The notes under the pieces: generated by a model
The model's input: the letters and a program-made list of their open reading frames with translations, nothing else
What the model was told of the DNA's origin: nothing
Databases searched by the model: none
Translations under genes and position numbers: made by a program
Part shown: positions 17,616 through 25,680 of the stretch, piece after piece
How the letters are laid out: each line of letters starts with the position of its first letter
Position numbering within the stretch: position 1 is the first letter of the stretch
From: Demequina activiva
GTDB taxonomy: Bacteria > Actinomycetota > Actinomycetes > Actinomycetales > Demequinaceae
Direction: 5' to 3'
Length of the DNA stretch: 64,000 bases
NCBI RefSeq assembly: GCF_016862815.1
Contig: NZ_BONR01000003.1
Span: 186,001-250,000 of the forward strand

Positions 17616-18008
17616 ATGTCCGCTCCTGCTGCCCCGCCAGGGTGGTACCGGCGCTCCGACGGGCTCGAGCGCTGGTGGGACGGCACGGCGTGGACGGCAC
17701 ACGAGCGAGTCGCCCCGGTTGATCCATCCAACGCCTCGGCCCAGCCGTCCCTCTACACGCAGCCCTTCGAGCCGCGCGGCGGCATCCGTTGGGGGCTGTT
17801 CGAGCCCGTCTGGTCGACCGTCGGAGGCATCTGCCTCATCGTCGTGGCGCTGCCGCTGCTGCTGTTCGCGCTGCTGTCGCTCGTGACCGGCTCGGTGCTG
17901 TCCGCAGTGGGGATGGGGCTCATGGGCCTCGCCTTCATCGGCTGCGGCGTCGCGTTCCTGTACGACGCCTCCGTGGGCCGCCGGCTGCGTCGCGCGTCCG
18001 GGCGCTGA
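17616..18008 (+). CDS. DUF2510 membrane protein
   Basis: A 130-residue small membrane protein. The N-terminal PPGWYRRSDGLERWWDG is a DUF2510 motif, common in actinobacterial membrane proteins and usually facing the cytoplasm. Two membrane helices follow (about 68-92 and 96-118). DUF2510 function is unknown. It follows menA by 38 bp with its own -10 box, and nothing ties it to menaquinone synthesis. A second DUF2510 protein is at 39638. Confidence 0.7.
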   Translation: MSAPAAPPGWYRRSDGLERWWDGTAWTAHERVAPVDPSNASAQPSLYTQPFEPRGGIRWGLFEPVWSTVGGICLIVVALPLLLFALLSLVTGSVLSAVGMGLMGLAFIGCGVAFLYDASVGRRLRRASGR

Positions 18009-18024
18009 GCCCCACCGCCGCCGC

Positions 18025-18294
18025 TCAGCGCCGGCTCTGCGAGTCCTCGCCGCCGATCTCCGCGTCCTCCTCGGCATCCTCCGCGCGACGCGCCTTGCCC
18101 GACCTGTCGAGCATGGTGGCCATCTGCTCCTGCGCCTCGCGCCGCAGCCGCGGCAGGGCGAGGTAGGAGATCAGCCACGCGACCACGAACGCGGCGATGA
18201 CCGCGATGATGTCGAACCATCCCACGAGCCACAGCGCGGCGACCACGGCGAAGAAGATGCCGGTCCGGGCGGCCCAGTAGGCGAAGATCTTCAT
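18025..18294 (-). CDS. DUF4229 small membrane protein
   Basis: An 89-residue protein with two membrane helices (about 9-27 and 29-47) joined by a short turn, then a basic and acidic cytoplasmic tail (RRAEDAEEDAEIGGED). MKIFAYWAARTGIF and YLALPRLRREA fit the DUF4229 family found widely near menA in actinobacteria. Its role is unknown. The start is supported by TAATCT exactly 6 nt before the ATG. Convergent with the DUF2510 gene, 16 bp apart. Confidence 0.7.
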   Translation of the reverse strand: MKIFAYWAARTGIFFAVVAALWLVGWFDIIAVIAAFVVAWLISYLALPRLRREAQEQMATMLDRSGKARRAEDAEEDAEIGGEDSQSRR

Positions 18295-18300
18295 GAGAAC

Positions 18301-18306
18301 AGATTA
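18301..18306 (-). promoter_or_regulatory. -10 box TAATCT, leaderless
   Basis: TAATCT on the minus strand is 6 nt before the DUF4229 ATG, almost touching the opposite TAGAGT box. Confidence 0.45.
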
Positions 18307-18314
18307 CGCGGGGT

Positions 18315-18320
18315 TAGAGT
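18315..18320 (+). promoter_or_regulatory. -10 box TAGAGT, leaderless
   Basis: TAGAGT ends 6 nt before the ATG at 18327. Confidence 0.45.
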
Positions 18321-18326
18321 GACGCC

Positions 18327-18617
18327 ATGCTTCGCGTCCTGCTGTTCGTGATCCCCATCGCACTCGCCGTCTACTGCATCGCTGATGCGGTCCAGCATCC
18401 CGAGGAGCAGCCGTACGGGCTGCCGCGCTGGGCGTGGGTGCTCATCATCCTGTTCTTCCCGTACATCGGCGCCGGCGTCTGGCTCTATCTGAAGTTCTCG
18501 CGACCGGCCTCAGGTGGCCAGCAGCAGCGCGGCCCCATCGCCCCTGACGACGACCCGGAGTACCTCGCGTGGCTGCGCGACCAGGAGCGCCGTCGCAAGC
18601 GCCAGGGCGGCGAGTAG
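18327..18617 (+). CDS. PLDc_N-domain small membrane protein
   Basis: A 96-residue protein with two hydrophobic helices (about 2-20 and 35-56) of the PLDc_N (phospholipase D nuclease N-terminal) type: the phrase LPRWAWVLIILFFPYIGAGVWLYL is the family core. The tail is charged and ends RRKRQGGE. The domain occurs alone in many actinobacteria without any catalytic part, so no enzymatic role is implied. It is divergent from the DUF4229 gene with only about 30 bp between the starts. Confidence 0.7.
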   Translation: MLRVLLFVIPIALAVYCIADAVQHPEEQPYGLPRWAWVLIILFFPYIGAGVWLYLKFSRPASGGQQQRGPIAPDDDPEYLAWLRDQERRRKRQGGE

Positions 18618-18643
18618 CCCCTCACCCGGAGGAGGCTCGTGGC

Positions 18644-19807
18644 TCAGGCGGCGTAGAGCGCGAGGATCTGCTCGCCCACCACGGCGACATCGAAGCGCTT
18701 GACCCGCTCGGCCTGCTCGGCGTGGAGCTCGGCACGCAGCGCGTCGTCCTCGATGAGGCGTCGCAGCGCCCCGGCGAAGGCGGCCGTGTCGCGTGCGTCG
18801 ACGCTGACCTCCGCACGGTCTCCCAGCACCGACAGGTACCCGGGGTTCGCGCCTCCCAGCACCACTCCGGCGCCGGACGCCATCGCCTCGATCAGCACGA
18901 TCCCGAAGCTCTCCCCGCCGGTGGCGGGGAACACCGCGATGTCCGCAGCCGCGTAGTACGCGGGCTTGTCCTCCTCCGCCACGAAGCCGTCGAGCGTCAC
19001 CATGGTCTCGAGCCCGTGCGCGGCTGCCGCCGCCTCGACGGCTCCCGCGAGCGGACCCTTGCCGCCGATGCGCACCTCGAGCCGGTCTCGCACGGAGCTC
19101 GGGAGGGCCCCGAGGGCCGCGATGAGCTCGAGCGCTCCCTTGCGCTCGACCAGGCGTCCCAGGAAGACGATGCGCAGCCGACCGCCCTCCCCCCGCCTTT
19201 CCGAGAATTTGGCACCATTTTCATCGTCCAGGGCCCTGGACGATGAAAATGGTGCCAAATTCTGGAAGAGAGTGGTGTCGATCGCGCAGGGGATCACGGT
19301 TGCGGTGATGCCGAAGGCGCGCGCCGCGAACTGCGCAGCGGGCGCGGACACGGCGCAGAATGCGTCGAACTTGGCGAGGTTGCGACGCTGCCACCGCCCC
19401 AGCATCCGGGTGCCGTACTCGCTCACGGCGCCGTCGGGAAGGATGTGGAAGGTCCCCACGATCCGCACGGTGCGGGCCTGCACCCGGCGAGCCTCGTCCA
19501 CCACGCGCGAGGCGAACAGCGGCGAGTGCGGGATCTGCACGTGGATCACGTCGTAGCGCTCGCGCTCGAGGAAATCGCGCAGCATGGATCGCGAGGTGGG
19601 CAGCGGCACGCGCAGCCCGTTCCCGTTGAAGGTGACCCCCACGTTGCGGGCCAGCGAGTGCACGGTGACGTCGGTGCGGGACGCCTCCGAGCACACGTAG
19701 TGGACCTCGTGGCCCTCACGCTCGAGGAACGCCCCCAGGGTCAGCACATACTGCTGCACCCCGTCCGGACGGTCGATCGAGTCGTCCAGGACCATCGCAA
19801 TCTTCAT
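18644..19807 (-). CDS. GT4 glycosyltransferase carrying a palindromic insertion
   Basis: GT-B fold glycosyltransferase of family 4, 387 residues, cytoplasmic, likely acting on a lipid or envelope acceptor. The N-terminal Rossmann domain starts MKIAMVLDDSIDRPDGVQQY; the C-terminal nucleotide-sugar domain has RIVFLGRLVERKGALELIAA and the donor-binding FPATGGESFGIVLIEAMASG (E-x7-E). Between them, in the interdomain linker, 20 residues around RALDDENG are encoded by a perfect 60-bp palindrome, in frame. Normal family members go almost straight from the VIPC-ID segment to the LRIVFLG strand, so these residues are an insertion that seems tolerated. It starts 7 bp after ccsB. A PimB-like mannosyltransferase is possible from mycobacterial gene order, but unproven. 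Confidence 0.85.
   Translation of the reverse strand: MKIAMVLDDSIDRPDGVQQYVLTLGAFLEREGHEVHYVCSEASRTDVTVHSLARNVGVTFNGNGLRVPLPTSRSMLRDFLERERYDVIHVQIPHSPLFASRVVDEARRVQARTVRIVGTFHILPDGAVSEYGTRMLGRWQRRNLAKFDAFCAVSAPAAQFAARAFGITATVIPCAIDTTLFQNLAPFSSSRALDDENGAKFSERRGEGGRLRIVFLGRLVERKGALELIAALGALPSSVRDRLEVRIGGKGPLAGAVEAAAAAHGLETMVTLDGFVAEEDKPAYYAAADIAVFPATGGESFGIVLIEAMASGAGVVLGGANPGYLSVLGDRAEVSVDARDTAAFAGALRRLIEDDALRAELHAEQAERVKRFDVAVVGEQILALYAA
19204..19263. repeat. 60-bp perfect palindrome inside the GT4 gene
   Basis: Two 30-nt arms, AGAATTTGGCACCATTTTCA followed by TCGTCCAGGG, meet at GGGCCC and pair without a mismatch. It is much richer in A+T than its surroundings. It is a multiple of three and reads in frame in the glycosyltransferase. 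Its outer 22 bp recur at both ends of the element at 25681-25827, so it is one member of a repeat family. Confidence 0.95.
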
Positions 19808-19814
19808 GCGACCG

Positions 19815-20861
19815 CTAGACCCCCGCGTAGCTGTGGAGGCCTTGGAACACGAGGTTGACCACCGTGAAGTTCATGAGCAGCGCCACGAAGCCGGCGACGG
19901 CGATGTACGCGCTGCGGCGCCCGGCCCAGCCCTGGGTGGTGCGGGCGTGGAGGTAGGCGGCGTAGATCACCCAGATGACGAAGGACCACACCTCCTTGGG
20001 GTCCCAGCCCCAGTACCGACCCCAGGCGTGCTCGGCCCACACCGCTCCGGCCATGACGGTGAAGGTCCACAGCACGAAGCCCACGGCGTGCAGGCGGAAG
20101 GAGAGCGCCTCGAGCTTCTCCGGCTCCGGCACCCCCTCGAGCCACCGCAAGCGCTTCAGCAACCGCAGGTTCGCGTTGCGCCACTGCCGGCCCCACCGGA
20201 TCAGAGCGTTCGAGGCGCCGGCCGTGTCGACGGGCTCATCCTCCCGGCGATCGCGCATGAGCTGCAGCACGGTCGCCACGAACGCGACCGTGAAGACGCC
20301 GGTCGCGATGATCGCGATCGACACGTGGATGACCAGCCAGAAGCTCTGGAGCGCGGGCTGCAGGCCCGTCGAGGCCTGGTACAGCGTGGTGAGGCCCAGA
20401 CCCAACGCGATGGCCGCGAATCCGGTCACTCCCGGCGCGAGGTAGGACACGTCACGCTTGCGCTGCACGATGAGGAAGACCACCACCGCCACCCAGGTGC
20501 CGGTGATGGTGTACTCGTACATCGTGGACCACGGCACATGGCCGGCCTCGATGCCGCGGGCGACCACGCCGATGCCCTGGAGCACCGCGCCCACCAGGGT
20601 GGTCGAGGCGGCGATGCCTGCGGCCTTGGTGCGCATCGGTTCCGCGGGAATGGCCGATGCACGGGCAGAGGTCGTGGCAGCGTCTCCCTCGGCGGCGCTC
20701 GAGCCAGCGCTCGAGGCGCCCACCGCGGACCGCACCTTGCCCTTGGCGGCGGCCTTCGCATCGGCCACTCGCGCGAGGTGGATCGAGGAGGCGACCATCG
20801 CGATCGCGTACAGCGCGGTGGCACCCCACAGCGCGTACCAGCTCAGTTCCTGCGCGGTCAT
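19815..20861 (-). CDS. ccsB: cytochrome c biogenesis protein CcsB (heme-handling subunit)
   Basis: Polytopic membrane protein of system II cytochrome c maturation that, with ResB, exports heme and ligates it to apocytochromes outside the membrane. 348 residues, about eight helices. The WWD heme-handling motif reads WGRYWGWDPKEVWSFVIWVIY (near residues 268-288), and histidines sit in LHARTTQGWAG, VIHVSIAI and FRLHAVGF as expected for external and internal heme ligands. A low-complexity Ala/Ser linker (about 36-75) separates helix 1 from the rest, a common actinobacterial feature. The ATG overlaps the resB stop by four bases and follows GGAGGA. Confidence 0.93.
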   Translation of the reverse strand: MTAQELSWYALWGATALYAIAMVASSIHLARVADAKAAAKGKVRSAVGASSAGSSAAEGDAATTSARASAIPAEPMRTKAAGIAASTTLVGAVLQGIGVVARGIEAGHVPWSTMYEYTITGTWVAVVVFLIVQRKRDVSYLAPGVTGFAAIALGLGLTTLYQASTGLQPALQSFWLVIHVSIAIIATGVFTVAFVATVLQLMRDRREDEPVDTAGASNALIRWGRQWRNANLRLLKRLRWLEGVPEPEKLEALSFRLHAVGFVLWTFTVMAGAVWAEHAWGRYWGWDPKEVWSFVIWVIYAAYLHARTTQGWAGRRSAYIAVAGFVALLMNFTVVNLVFQGLHSYAGV

Positions 20862-22486
20862 CGGTCCTCCGGGGGGTGCTCGTTCGTGGCGGGCGTGAGG
20901 TGGGCGGTGGAGAGGATCCGGTCGAGCTCCTCGGCCGCTCCTGAGTCGTGCGCCGGCGCCCACGCAGCCGCCGTCACCACTGTAGCCGCGCCGCCTGGGG
21001 GCGCTGTCGCGGGGGCGACGAGCCAGATGCGCCGGCGGGTCCCGAACAGGCTCATCGCGAGCCCCGCGAGCGCGCCGATGGCCGCCGCCAGCAGCCACGG
21101 TAGCGACGGGTCGCGGCGCAGGTCGAAGGCGGCGAAGCGGGGCAGGCTGTCCCAGGTGACGCTGCCCAGGCCGTCGGGCAGGTCGATGGTCTGCCCGGGC
21201 GTCATCGCGACCAGCAGCGGCTGGCCGTCGTCGCCGCGCACGGGGCTCAGCTGGGACTCGTCGAGCTGGTAGACGTTCTGCGGGATGCCCGCGTCGAGTC
21301 CCAGGTCGCCCGTGTAGGCCTGGAGATAGATCACGGGGTTGGTGGGTGACGGGTGCAGCGACTGCGCACCCACCGCGTCGCCGGAGCTCGTGGGCAGCAG
21401 CGTCGCCTTGAAGCCCAGCTGCTCGCCCTCGGTGACATCGGGCACCTTGATGACGCCCGTCGAGGTGTAGACCTCGTCCTGCGGCAAGAACGGCACCGCA
21501 CCGCGGAAGGCCACCTCGCCCGAGGAGTCGGTCACGGTGAACACAGGGGCGTAGCCGTTGCCCTGCAGGTAGATCTTGGCGCCGTCGACCTGAATGGGGC
21601 GGTTGACCTGTGCCTCGACCTCACGCGGCTCCTGGCCGGGCTCGGTCAGCGTCGCGTAGGCCGTGAACTCGGTGGGGGCGCCCGCGAGGCTGAACTGCGC
21701 GTCGAAGCTGTCGAGCGAGAGCGTCCACGGCTCGAGCTGGTCCTCGCTGAACAGCGCGCCGGACTCGTAGGAGTCGTACGCCACCACGGCGTTCGTGAAC
21801 GTGTCGCCCTCGACGATCAGCGCCTGGCCGCGATACGTCAGCACCGATCCCGCCGCGACCGCGAGCAGGATGCCCACGAGCGAGACGTGGAAGATCAGGT
21901 TGCCGAGCTCGCGCAGGTGGCCCTGGTGGGCGCTGAGCGCGAGCTCGGTGCCCTCACGGGCGCTGCGCTCGTCGATCCGCACGCGGTAGCCGGAGAGCCA
22001 GCGCCACGGCGCGGGGCCGGTGCCTTCGAGCGCCACGCGAACGTCCTCCAGCGCCTCGCGCGGCTCCTGATCGGCCGATGCGGTGGTGGGCTCATAGCGG
22101 TCCAGGCGTGAGGGGGTGGCCGGGACGGGCGCGCGCAGCTCACGCCAGTACACCAGGCACCGGGGGATGATGCAGCCGATGAGCGACGCGAACAGCAGCA
22201 GGTAGATCGCGGTGAACCACGCGGATCCGAACACGTCGAGGAAGCCGGTCGCGTCCAGCAGCGGGCCCCAGAACGGGTTCGCGTCGATGAAGGCGCGCGT
22301 GTCGCCCGCGTCCTGGGGCCACTGCGGCAGCACGGACCCGGGGATGGCCGCGAGAGCGAGCAGCAGCAGCAGGATCAGCGCCACTCGCATCGACGTGACC
22401 TGGCGCCAGATCCACCGCAGCCAGCCCACGAAGCCCAGCCTCGGGACCGCCGCGTAGGCGTAGTTGTCCATCTTGACGCGAGCCAT
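20858..22486 (-). CDS. resB: cytochrome c biogenesis protein ResB
   Basis: Partner of CcsB in the system II synthase. 542 residues: three membrane helices in the first 170 residues (including MRVALILLLLLALAAIPGSV and WFTAIYLLLFASLIGCIIPR), a large extracytoplasmic domain from about 240, and a last helix near LPWLLAAAIGALAGLAMSLF, giving the usual ResB layout. The domain holds the typical GNLIFHVSLVGILLAVAAG helix with its conserved His. A poorly conserved C-terminal tail of about 60 residues follows. The start codon shares one base with the ccdA stop (TGATG). Part of resA-ccdA-resB-ccsB. Confidence 0.92.
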   Translation of the reverse strand: MARVKMDNYAYAAVPRLGFVGWLRWIWRQVTSMRVALILLLLLALAAIPGSVLPQWPQDAGDTRAFIDANPFWGPLLDATGFLDVFGSAWFTAIYLLLFASLIGCIIPRCLVYWRELRAPVPATPSRLDRYEPTTASADQEPREALEDVRVALEGTGPAPWRWLSGYRVRIDERSAREGTELALSAHQGHLRELGNLIFHVSLVGILLAVAAGSVLTYRGQALIVEGDTFTNAVVAYDSYESGALFSEDQLEPWTLSLDSFDAQFSLAGAPTEFTAYATLTEPGQEPREVEAQVNRPIQVDGAKIYLQGNGYAPVFTVTDSSGEVAFRGAVPFLPQDEVYTSTGVIKVPDVTEGEQLGFKATLLPTSSGDAVGAQSLHPSPTNPVIYLQAYTGDLGLDAGIPQNVYQLDESQLSPVRGDDGQPLLVAMTPGQTIDLPDGLGSVTWDSLPRFAAFDLRRDPSLPWLLAAAIGALAGLAMSLFGTRRRIWLVAPATAPPGGAATVVTAAAWAPAHDSGAAEELDRILSTAHLTPATNEHPPEDR

Positions 22487-23259
22487 CACACCGCCACCCA
22501 GAAGCCGTCGATCCAGCCCTGCAGCAATGCGGTGAGCTGCCCCCACAGGCCCGTCACGAGCATCACGCCCAGCACCACCAGCATCGCGCCGCCGAACAGC
22601 TGCAGTCCGCGACGGTGCTTGCGCAGCCACCGCAGGATGGTCCCGGACCGCTCGAACCAGATCGCGAGCGCGAGGAACGGCAGGCCCAGGCCCAGGCAGT
22701 AGACGACGGCCAGGATGGACCCCCGCAGCACGGTGCCCTCGTTGAGCCCGAGCGCGAGAACGGCGGACAGCGTGGGGCCGATGCACGGCGCCCAGCCCAG
22801 TCCGAAGACCACGCCCAGCACCGGGGCTCCCGCGAGGCCGGCCTTGGGGCTGATGTGCAGGCGACGCTCATTCTGCAGGAACGGCACGGCGCCCATGAAG
22901 GCGAGTCCCATCAGGATCACCAGGACGCCCAGCACGCGGGTGATGATGTCGAGCTGCGCCCGGAACTCCGCACCCGCGGTGGACACGACGATGCTCAGGG
23001 TCACGAAGACCGCGGAGAAGCCCAGGATGAACAGCAGCACGCCGAGGATGAGGCGCGGACGCGAGGCCTTGCCCCCGGCATCGGCCCCCGCCATCCCCGA
23101 GACGTAGCCCAGGTAGCCGGGAACCAGCGGCACCACGCACGGGGAGGCGAAGCTCACGAGGCCCGCCAGCAGCGCGATGGGGATCGCCGCCAGCAGCGAG
23201 CCGGTCAGCACGGTCGAGGACAGCTCGGTGCCGATCCCGGACGCGAGCGCCCCACCCAT
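22486..23259 (-). CDS. ccdA: cytochrome c biogenesis thiol carrier CcdA
   Basis: Six-helix membrane protein of the CcdA/DsbD family that moves reducing equivalents from cytoplasmic thioredoxin to extracytoplasmic ResA. 257 residues. The two redox cysteines lie in the conserved phrases VSFASPCVVPLVPGYL (helix 1) and GLGWAPCIGPTLSAVL (helix 4). ATG chosen because it forms the TGATG overlap with the resA stop. Cotranscribed and probably translationally coupled with resA upstream and resB downstream. Confidence 0.94.
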   Translation of the reverse strand: MGGALASGIGTELSSTVLTGSLLAAIPIALLAGLVSFASPCVVPLVPGYLGYVSGMAGADAGGKASRPRLILGVLLFILGFSAVFVTLSIVVSTAGAEFRAQLDIITRVLGVLVILMGLAFMGAVPFLQNERRLHISPKAGLAGAPVLGVVFGLGWAPCIGPTLSAVLALGLNEGTVLRGSILAVVYCLGLGLPFLALAIWFERSGTILRWLRKHRRGLQLFGGAMLVVLGVMLVTGLWGQLTALLQGWIDGFWVAV

Positions 23260-23819
23260 CAGGACGCCGCCCCGTCGACCAGCGCCTGCAACGTCGACGG
23301 CTCGACGCGGCCGATGACGCGCGCCGCGACACGGCCCTCGGTGTCGAGGATCAGCGAGGTGGGCACCGCATTGATCGCGACGAGGCCCTGCAGGCGGGCG
23401 ATCGCCTGGCCGTCGTCGTCCTCGATGCTCGGGTACTCCACCGAGAAGGTGCGGTCGAACGCGAGGGCGGTCTCCGCATCGTCCCGGCTGTTGATGCCCA
23501 GCACCTGGACGTCCTCGCGAGCATCGAGCGCGACCAGATCGGGCGCCTCGGCCCGGCACGGCGGGCAGGAGGCGTACCACGTGTTGATCAGCACCACCTG
23601 GCCCCGGTAGTCCGCGACGTCCACGGCCTCGCCCTCGAAGCTGGTGCCGGCGAGGTCGACGGGCTCGCCGCGCTCGGCCACGGCCCACTCGGTGACGGTG
23701 CCGTCGCCGGAGACGTACCCGGGCGACTCCGTGGCGTCGCCGGGCGCGCACGCCGTGAGCCACAGCACCACGGCGATGAGCACCGCGGCAAGCAGCACCA
23801 GCCGCGCGGACCGCTTCAC
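23259..23819 (-). CDS. resA: ResA-like thioredoxin lipoprotein
   Basis: Extracytoplasmic thioredoxin that keeps apocytochrome c cysteines reduced for heme attachment. 186 residues. The signal peptide ends in the lipobox LTAC (about residues 21-24), so it is probably a lipoprotein rather than simply membrane-spanning. The thioredoxin fold carries the active site WYASCPPCRAEAPDL and the cis-Pro region AINAVPTSLILDTEG. The GTG start overlaps the phosphatase-gene stop (GTGA), and its own stop overlaps ccdA. The four genes from here to ccsB form a compact operon. Confidence 0.92.
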   Translation of the reverse strand: MKRSARLVLLAAVLIAVVLWLTACAPGDATESPGYVSGDGTVTEWAVAERGEPVDLAGTSFEGEAVDVADYRGQVVLINTWYASCPPCRAEAPDLVALDAREDVQVLGINSRDDAETALAFDRTFSVEYPSIEDDDGQAIARLQGLVAINAVPTSLILDTEGRVAARVIGRVEPSTLQALVDGAAS

Positions 23820-24436
23820 GCCGGGACCTCGATGTGCGCGGCGGGCTCCCGATAGTCCATCGCCACCGGCTCGCCGTCCTCGAACGCGAAGCTCGTCAGC
23901 GACGCGAGGCCGCACTCACGGGAGCGGGGATCGTGCAGATAGCGGCGCTTCTCGAAGCTCAGGCGCGCCACCCAGATGGGGAGCTGATGGCTGACCATCA
24001 CCGTGTCCGTGCCCGGGTTCGCCGCGGCGGCGTCGCGGATCGCAGCCCACATCCGGTCGCGCTGCTCGGTGTACGGCTCGCCCCAGGACGGTCTCCAGGG
24101 ATTGCGCAGCAGCCACCAGTTGCGAGGGTGGATGAAGTCTGCGGCGCCGGACTGGAGGGGCCGTCCCTCGTAGGCGTTCGCCGCCTCGATCAGGCGCTCG
24201 TCCGTGATGATCCCCAGGCCGAACGCGGCCGCGATGGGCGCGGCGGTCTCCTGCGCGCGCTGGAGAGGCGAGGCGACCACGCGGCCCACCGTCGCGCCCC
24301 GGGCGACCAGGTCGTCGGCGACCGCCTGCGCCATGGCCTGTCCCGCGTCCGACAGGCGGAACTGTGGCAGGCGTCCGTACAGGACCTTGTCCGGGTTGTG
24401 GACGTGGCCGTGACGGAGCAGGTGGACCGTGGGCAT
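23816..24436 (-). CDS. histidine phosphatase family protein
   Basis: Phosphoglycerate-mutase-like phosphatase, 206 residues, cytoplasmic. The catalytic RHG is in TVHLLRHGHVHNP, the acidic partner in the ERLIEAANAYEG region, and the second histidine in TDTVMVSHQLPIWV. The substrate cannot be inferred; most members of this branch are broad phosphatases rather than mutases. A GACAAT box 7 nt before the ATG suggests a leaderless start. It heads the cytochrome maturation operon, a position it also holds in mycobacteria (Rv0525 next to Rv0526-Rv0529, from memory). Confidence 0.88.
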   Translation of the reverse strand: MPTVHLLRHGHVHNPDKVLYGRLPQFRLSDAGQAMAQAVADDLVARGATVGRVVASPLQRAQETAAPIAAAFGLGIITDERLIEAANAYEGRPLQSGAADFIHPRNWWLLRNPWRPSWGEPYTEQRDRMWAAIRDAAAANPGTDTVMVSHQLPIWVARLSFEKRRYLHDPRSRECGLASLTSFAFEDGEPVAMDYREPAAHIEVPA

Positions 24437-24457
24437 GATGTCTATTGTCGCCCAGGC

Positions 24458-24718
24458 TCAGGCGTGCACGGAACCTGGCCCCGCCTGCAGCGCGGCCCGC
24501 AGGCGCGCCGGGTCGATGCGCCAGAATCCCACCACCTGCTGGTCGACGATGACCACGGGCACCTCGTCGCCGAACCGCTCCGCGAGCCGCTCGTGCGCGT
24601 CGACGTCGACCTCGCGCCAGTCCACGTCCGCCGTCGCGCACTCCTGCTCGACGAGCGCGCGAGCGTCCGCGCACAGGTGGCAGCCAGCGCGGACCAGAAG
24701 GGAGACGCGGGGGGCCAT
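24458..24718 (-). CDS. glutaredoxin-like protein
   Basis: An 86-residue thioredoxin-fold protein. RAGCHLCADARALVEQ carries a CxxC (Cys-His-Leu-Cys) near residue 13, and VPVVIVDQQVVGFWRID is the cis-Pro strand. This matches the DUF836/glutaredoxin-like proteins common beside serB-like genes in actinobacteria (Rv0508 in M. tuberculosis, from memory). It probably takes part in cytoplasmic thiol exchange. The start was chosen by the TACCCT box 7 nt upstream; a much longer open frame overlaps the HAD gene in antisense and is not credible. Confidence 0.85.
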   Translation of the reverse strand: MAPRVSLLVRAGCHLCADARALVEQECATADVDWREVDVDAHERLAERFGDEVPVVIVDQQVVGFWRIDPARLRAALQAGPGSVHA

Positions 24719-24725
24719 GCGGACC

Positions 24726-24731
24726 AGGGTA
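24726..24731 (-). promoter_or_regulatory. -10 box TACCCT, leaderless
   Basis: TACCCT on the minus strand is 7 nt before the glutaredoxin-like ATG. Confidence 0.5.
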
Positions 24732-24757
24732 CGGCTCGGAGGTTGGCGCGCGGTAGG

Positions 24758-24763
24758 TAGGGT
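24758..24763 (+). promoter_or_regulatory. -10 box TAGGGT, leaderless
   Basis: TAGGGT ends 6 nt before the GTG of the HAD phosphatase gene. Confidence 0.5.
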
Positions 24764-24769
24764 GGCACC

Positions 24770-25645
24770 GTGACAGGCCCCGCACGCGACGCCGGCGCTA
24801 CCGGAATCGCCGCGTTCTTCGACGTGGACAACACGATCGTCCGCGGAGCGTCCGCCTACCACATCGCGCGCGGCCTGCATCAGCGCGGATACCTGCGCAA
24901 GCGCGACATCCTGAGGTTCGGATGGGAGTCCGCCAAGTACTCGATGTTCGGCGAGACCAAGGAGCAGATCGACGATCTCCGCCATGAGGGCCTGGGCATC
25001 ATCAAGGGATGGTCGGCCGCGGAGATGGTCGCGGTGGGCGAAGAGGTCTACGACGAGGTGCTCGCGCTGCGGATCTACCCCGGCACCAAGGCGATCATCG
25101 ACGAGCACCGTGCTCAAGGGCACCAGGTGTGGCTGGTGACCGCCTCCCCCATCGAGGTGGGCAGCGTGATCGCACGGCGCCTGGGGTGCACCGGAGCGCT
25201 CGGCACGGTCGCCGAGCAGGAGTACGGCTACTACACCGGGCGCCTCGTGGGCGACATGCTGCACCGCGAGGCGAAGGCGACGGCGGTGCGGAAGCTGGCA
25301 CTGGAGGAGGGGCTCAACCTCGACCGATGCCACGCCTACGGGGACTCGATGAACGACGGCCCCATGCTGGAGGCGGTGGGCCACCCCTGCGCGATCAACC
25401 CGGACACCAAGCTCCGGCGCTTCGCGCGCGAGCGCGGCTGGCCCATCCAGGAGTTTCGCAAGCGCACCAAGAGCGGTCGCCGCGGAGTGGTGAAGGGCTC
25501 GATCACGGGCACCGTCTGGGCCGGACTGGCGGTCGCGCGTGGCGTCAGGGCCGCGGTGCGCGGAGCGCTGCGGCCCGTGCGCGCACGCACGGCCGAGGTC
25601 GGGCCCACCCCGCGGGTCCACGATGACGAGGCGAAGGGCCTGTAG
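24770..25645 (+). CDS. HAD-IB family phosphatase (SerB-like)
   Basis: Haloacid-dehalogenase superfamily phosphatase of subfamily IB, 291 residues, cytoplasmic. Motif I is FFDVDNTIVRG (nucleophile Asp), motif II VWLVTASP, motif III the Lys in LHREAKATAVRKLA, motif IV HAYGDSMNDGPMLE. The cap is the helical IB type. The family includes phosphoserine phosphatase, but many members have other phosphomonoester substrates. The basic C-terminus (TKSGRRGVVKGSITGTVWAG) has a weak amphipathic or membrane-contact look. Leaderless GTG start. The palindromic element begins 35 bp after the stop. Confidence 0.88.
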   Translation: MTGPARDAGATGIAAFFDVDNTIVRGASAYHIARGLHQRGYLRKRDILRFGWESAKYSMFGETKEQIDDLRHEGLGIIKGWSAAEMVAVGEEVYDEVLALRIYPGTKAIIDEHRAQGHQVWLVTASPIEVGSVIARRLGCTGALGTVAEQEYGYYTGRLVGDMLHREAKATAVRKLALEEGLNLDRCHAYGDSMNDGPMLEAVGHPCAINPDTKLRRFARERGWPIQEFRKRTKSGRRGVVKGSITGTVWAGLAVARGVRAAVRGALRPVRARTAEVGPTPRVHDDEAKGL

Positions 25646-25680
25646 GGCCCGCCCGCTCCCACCCCCGCTTTCTCCCGGGG

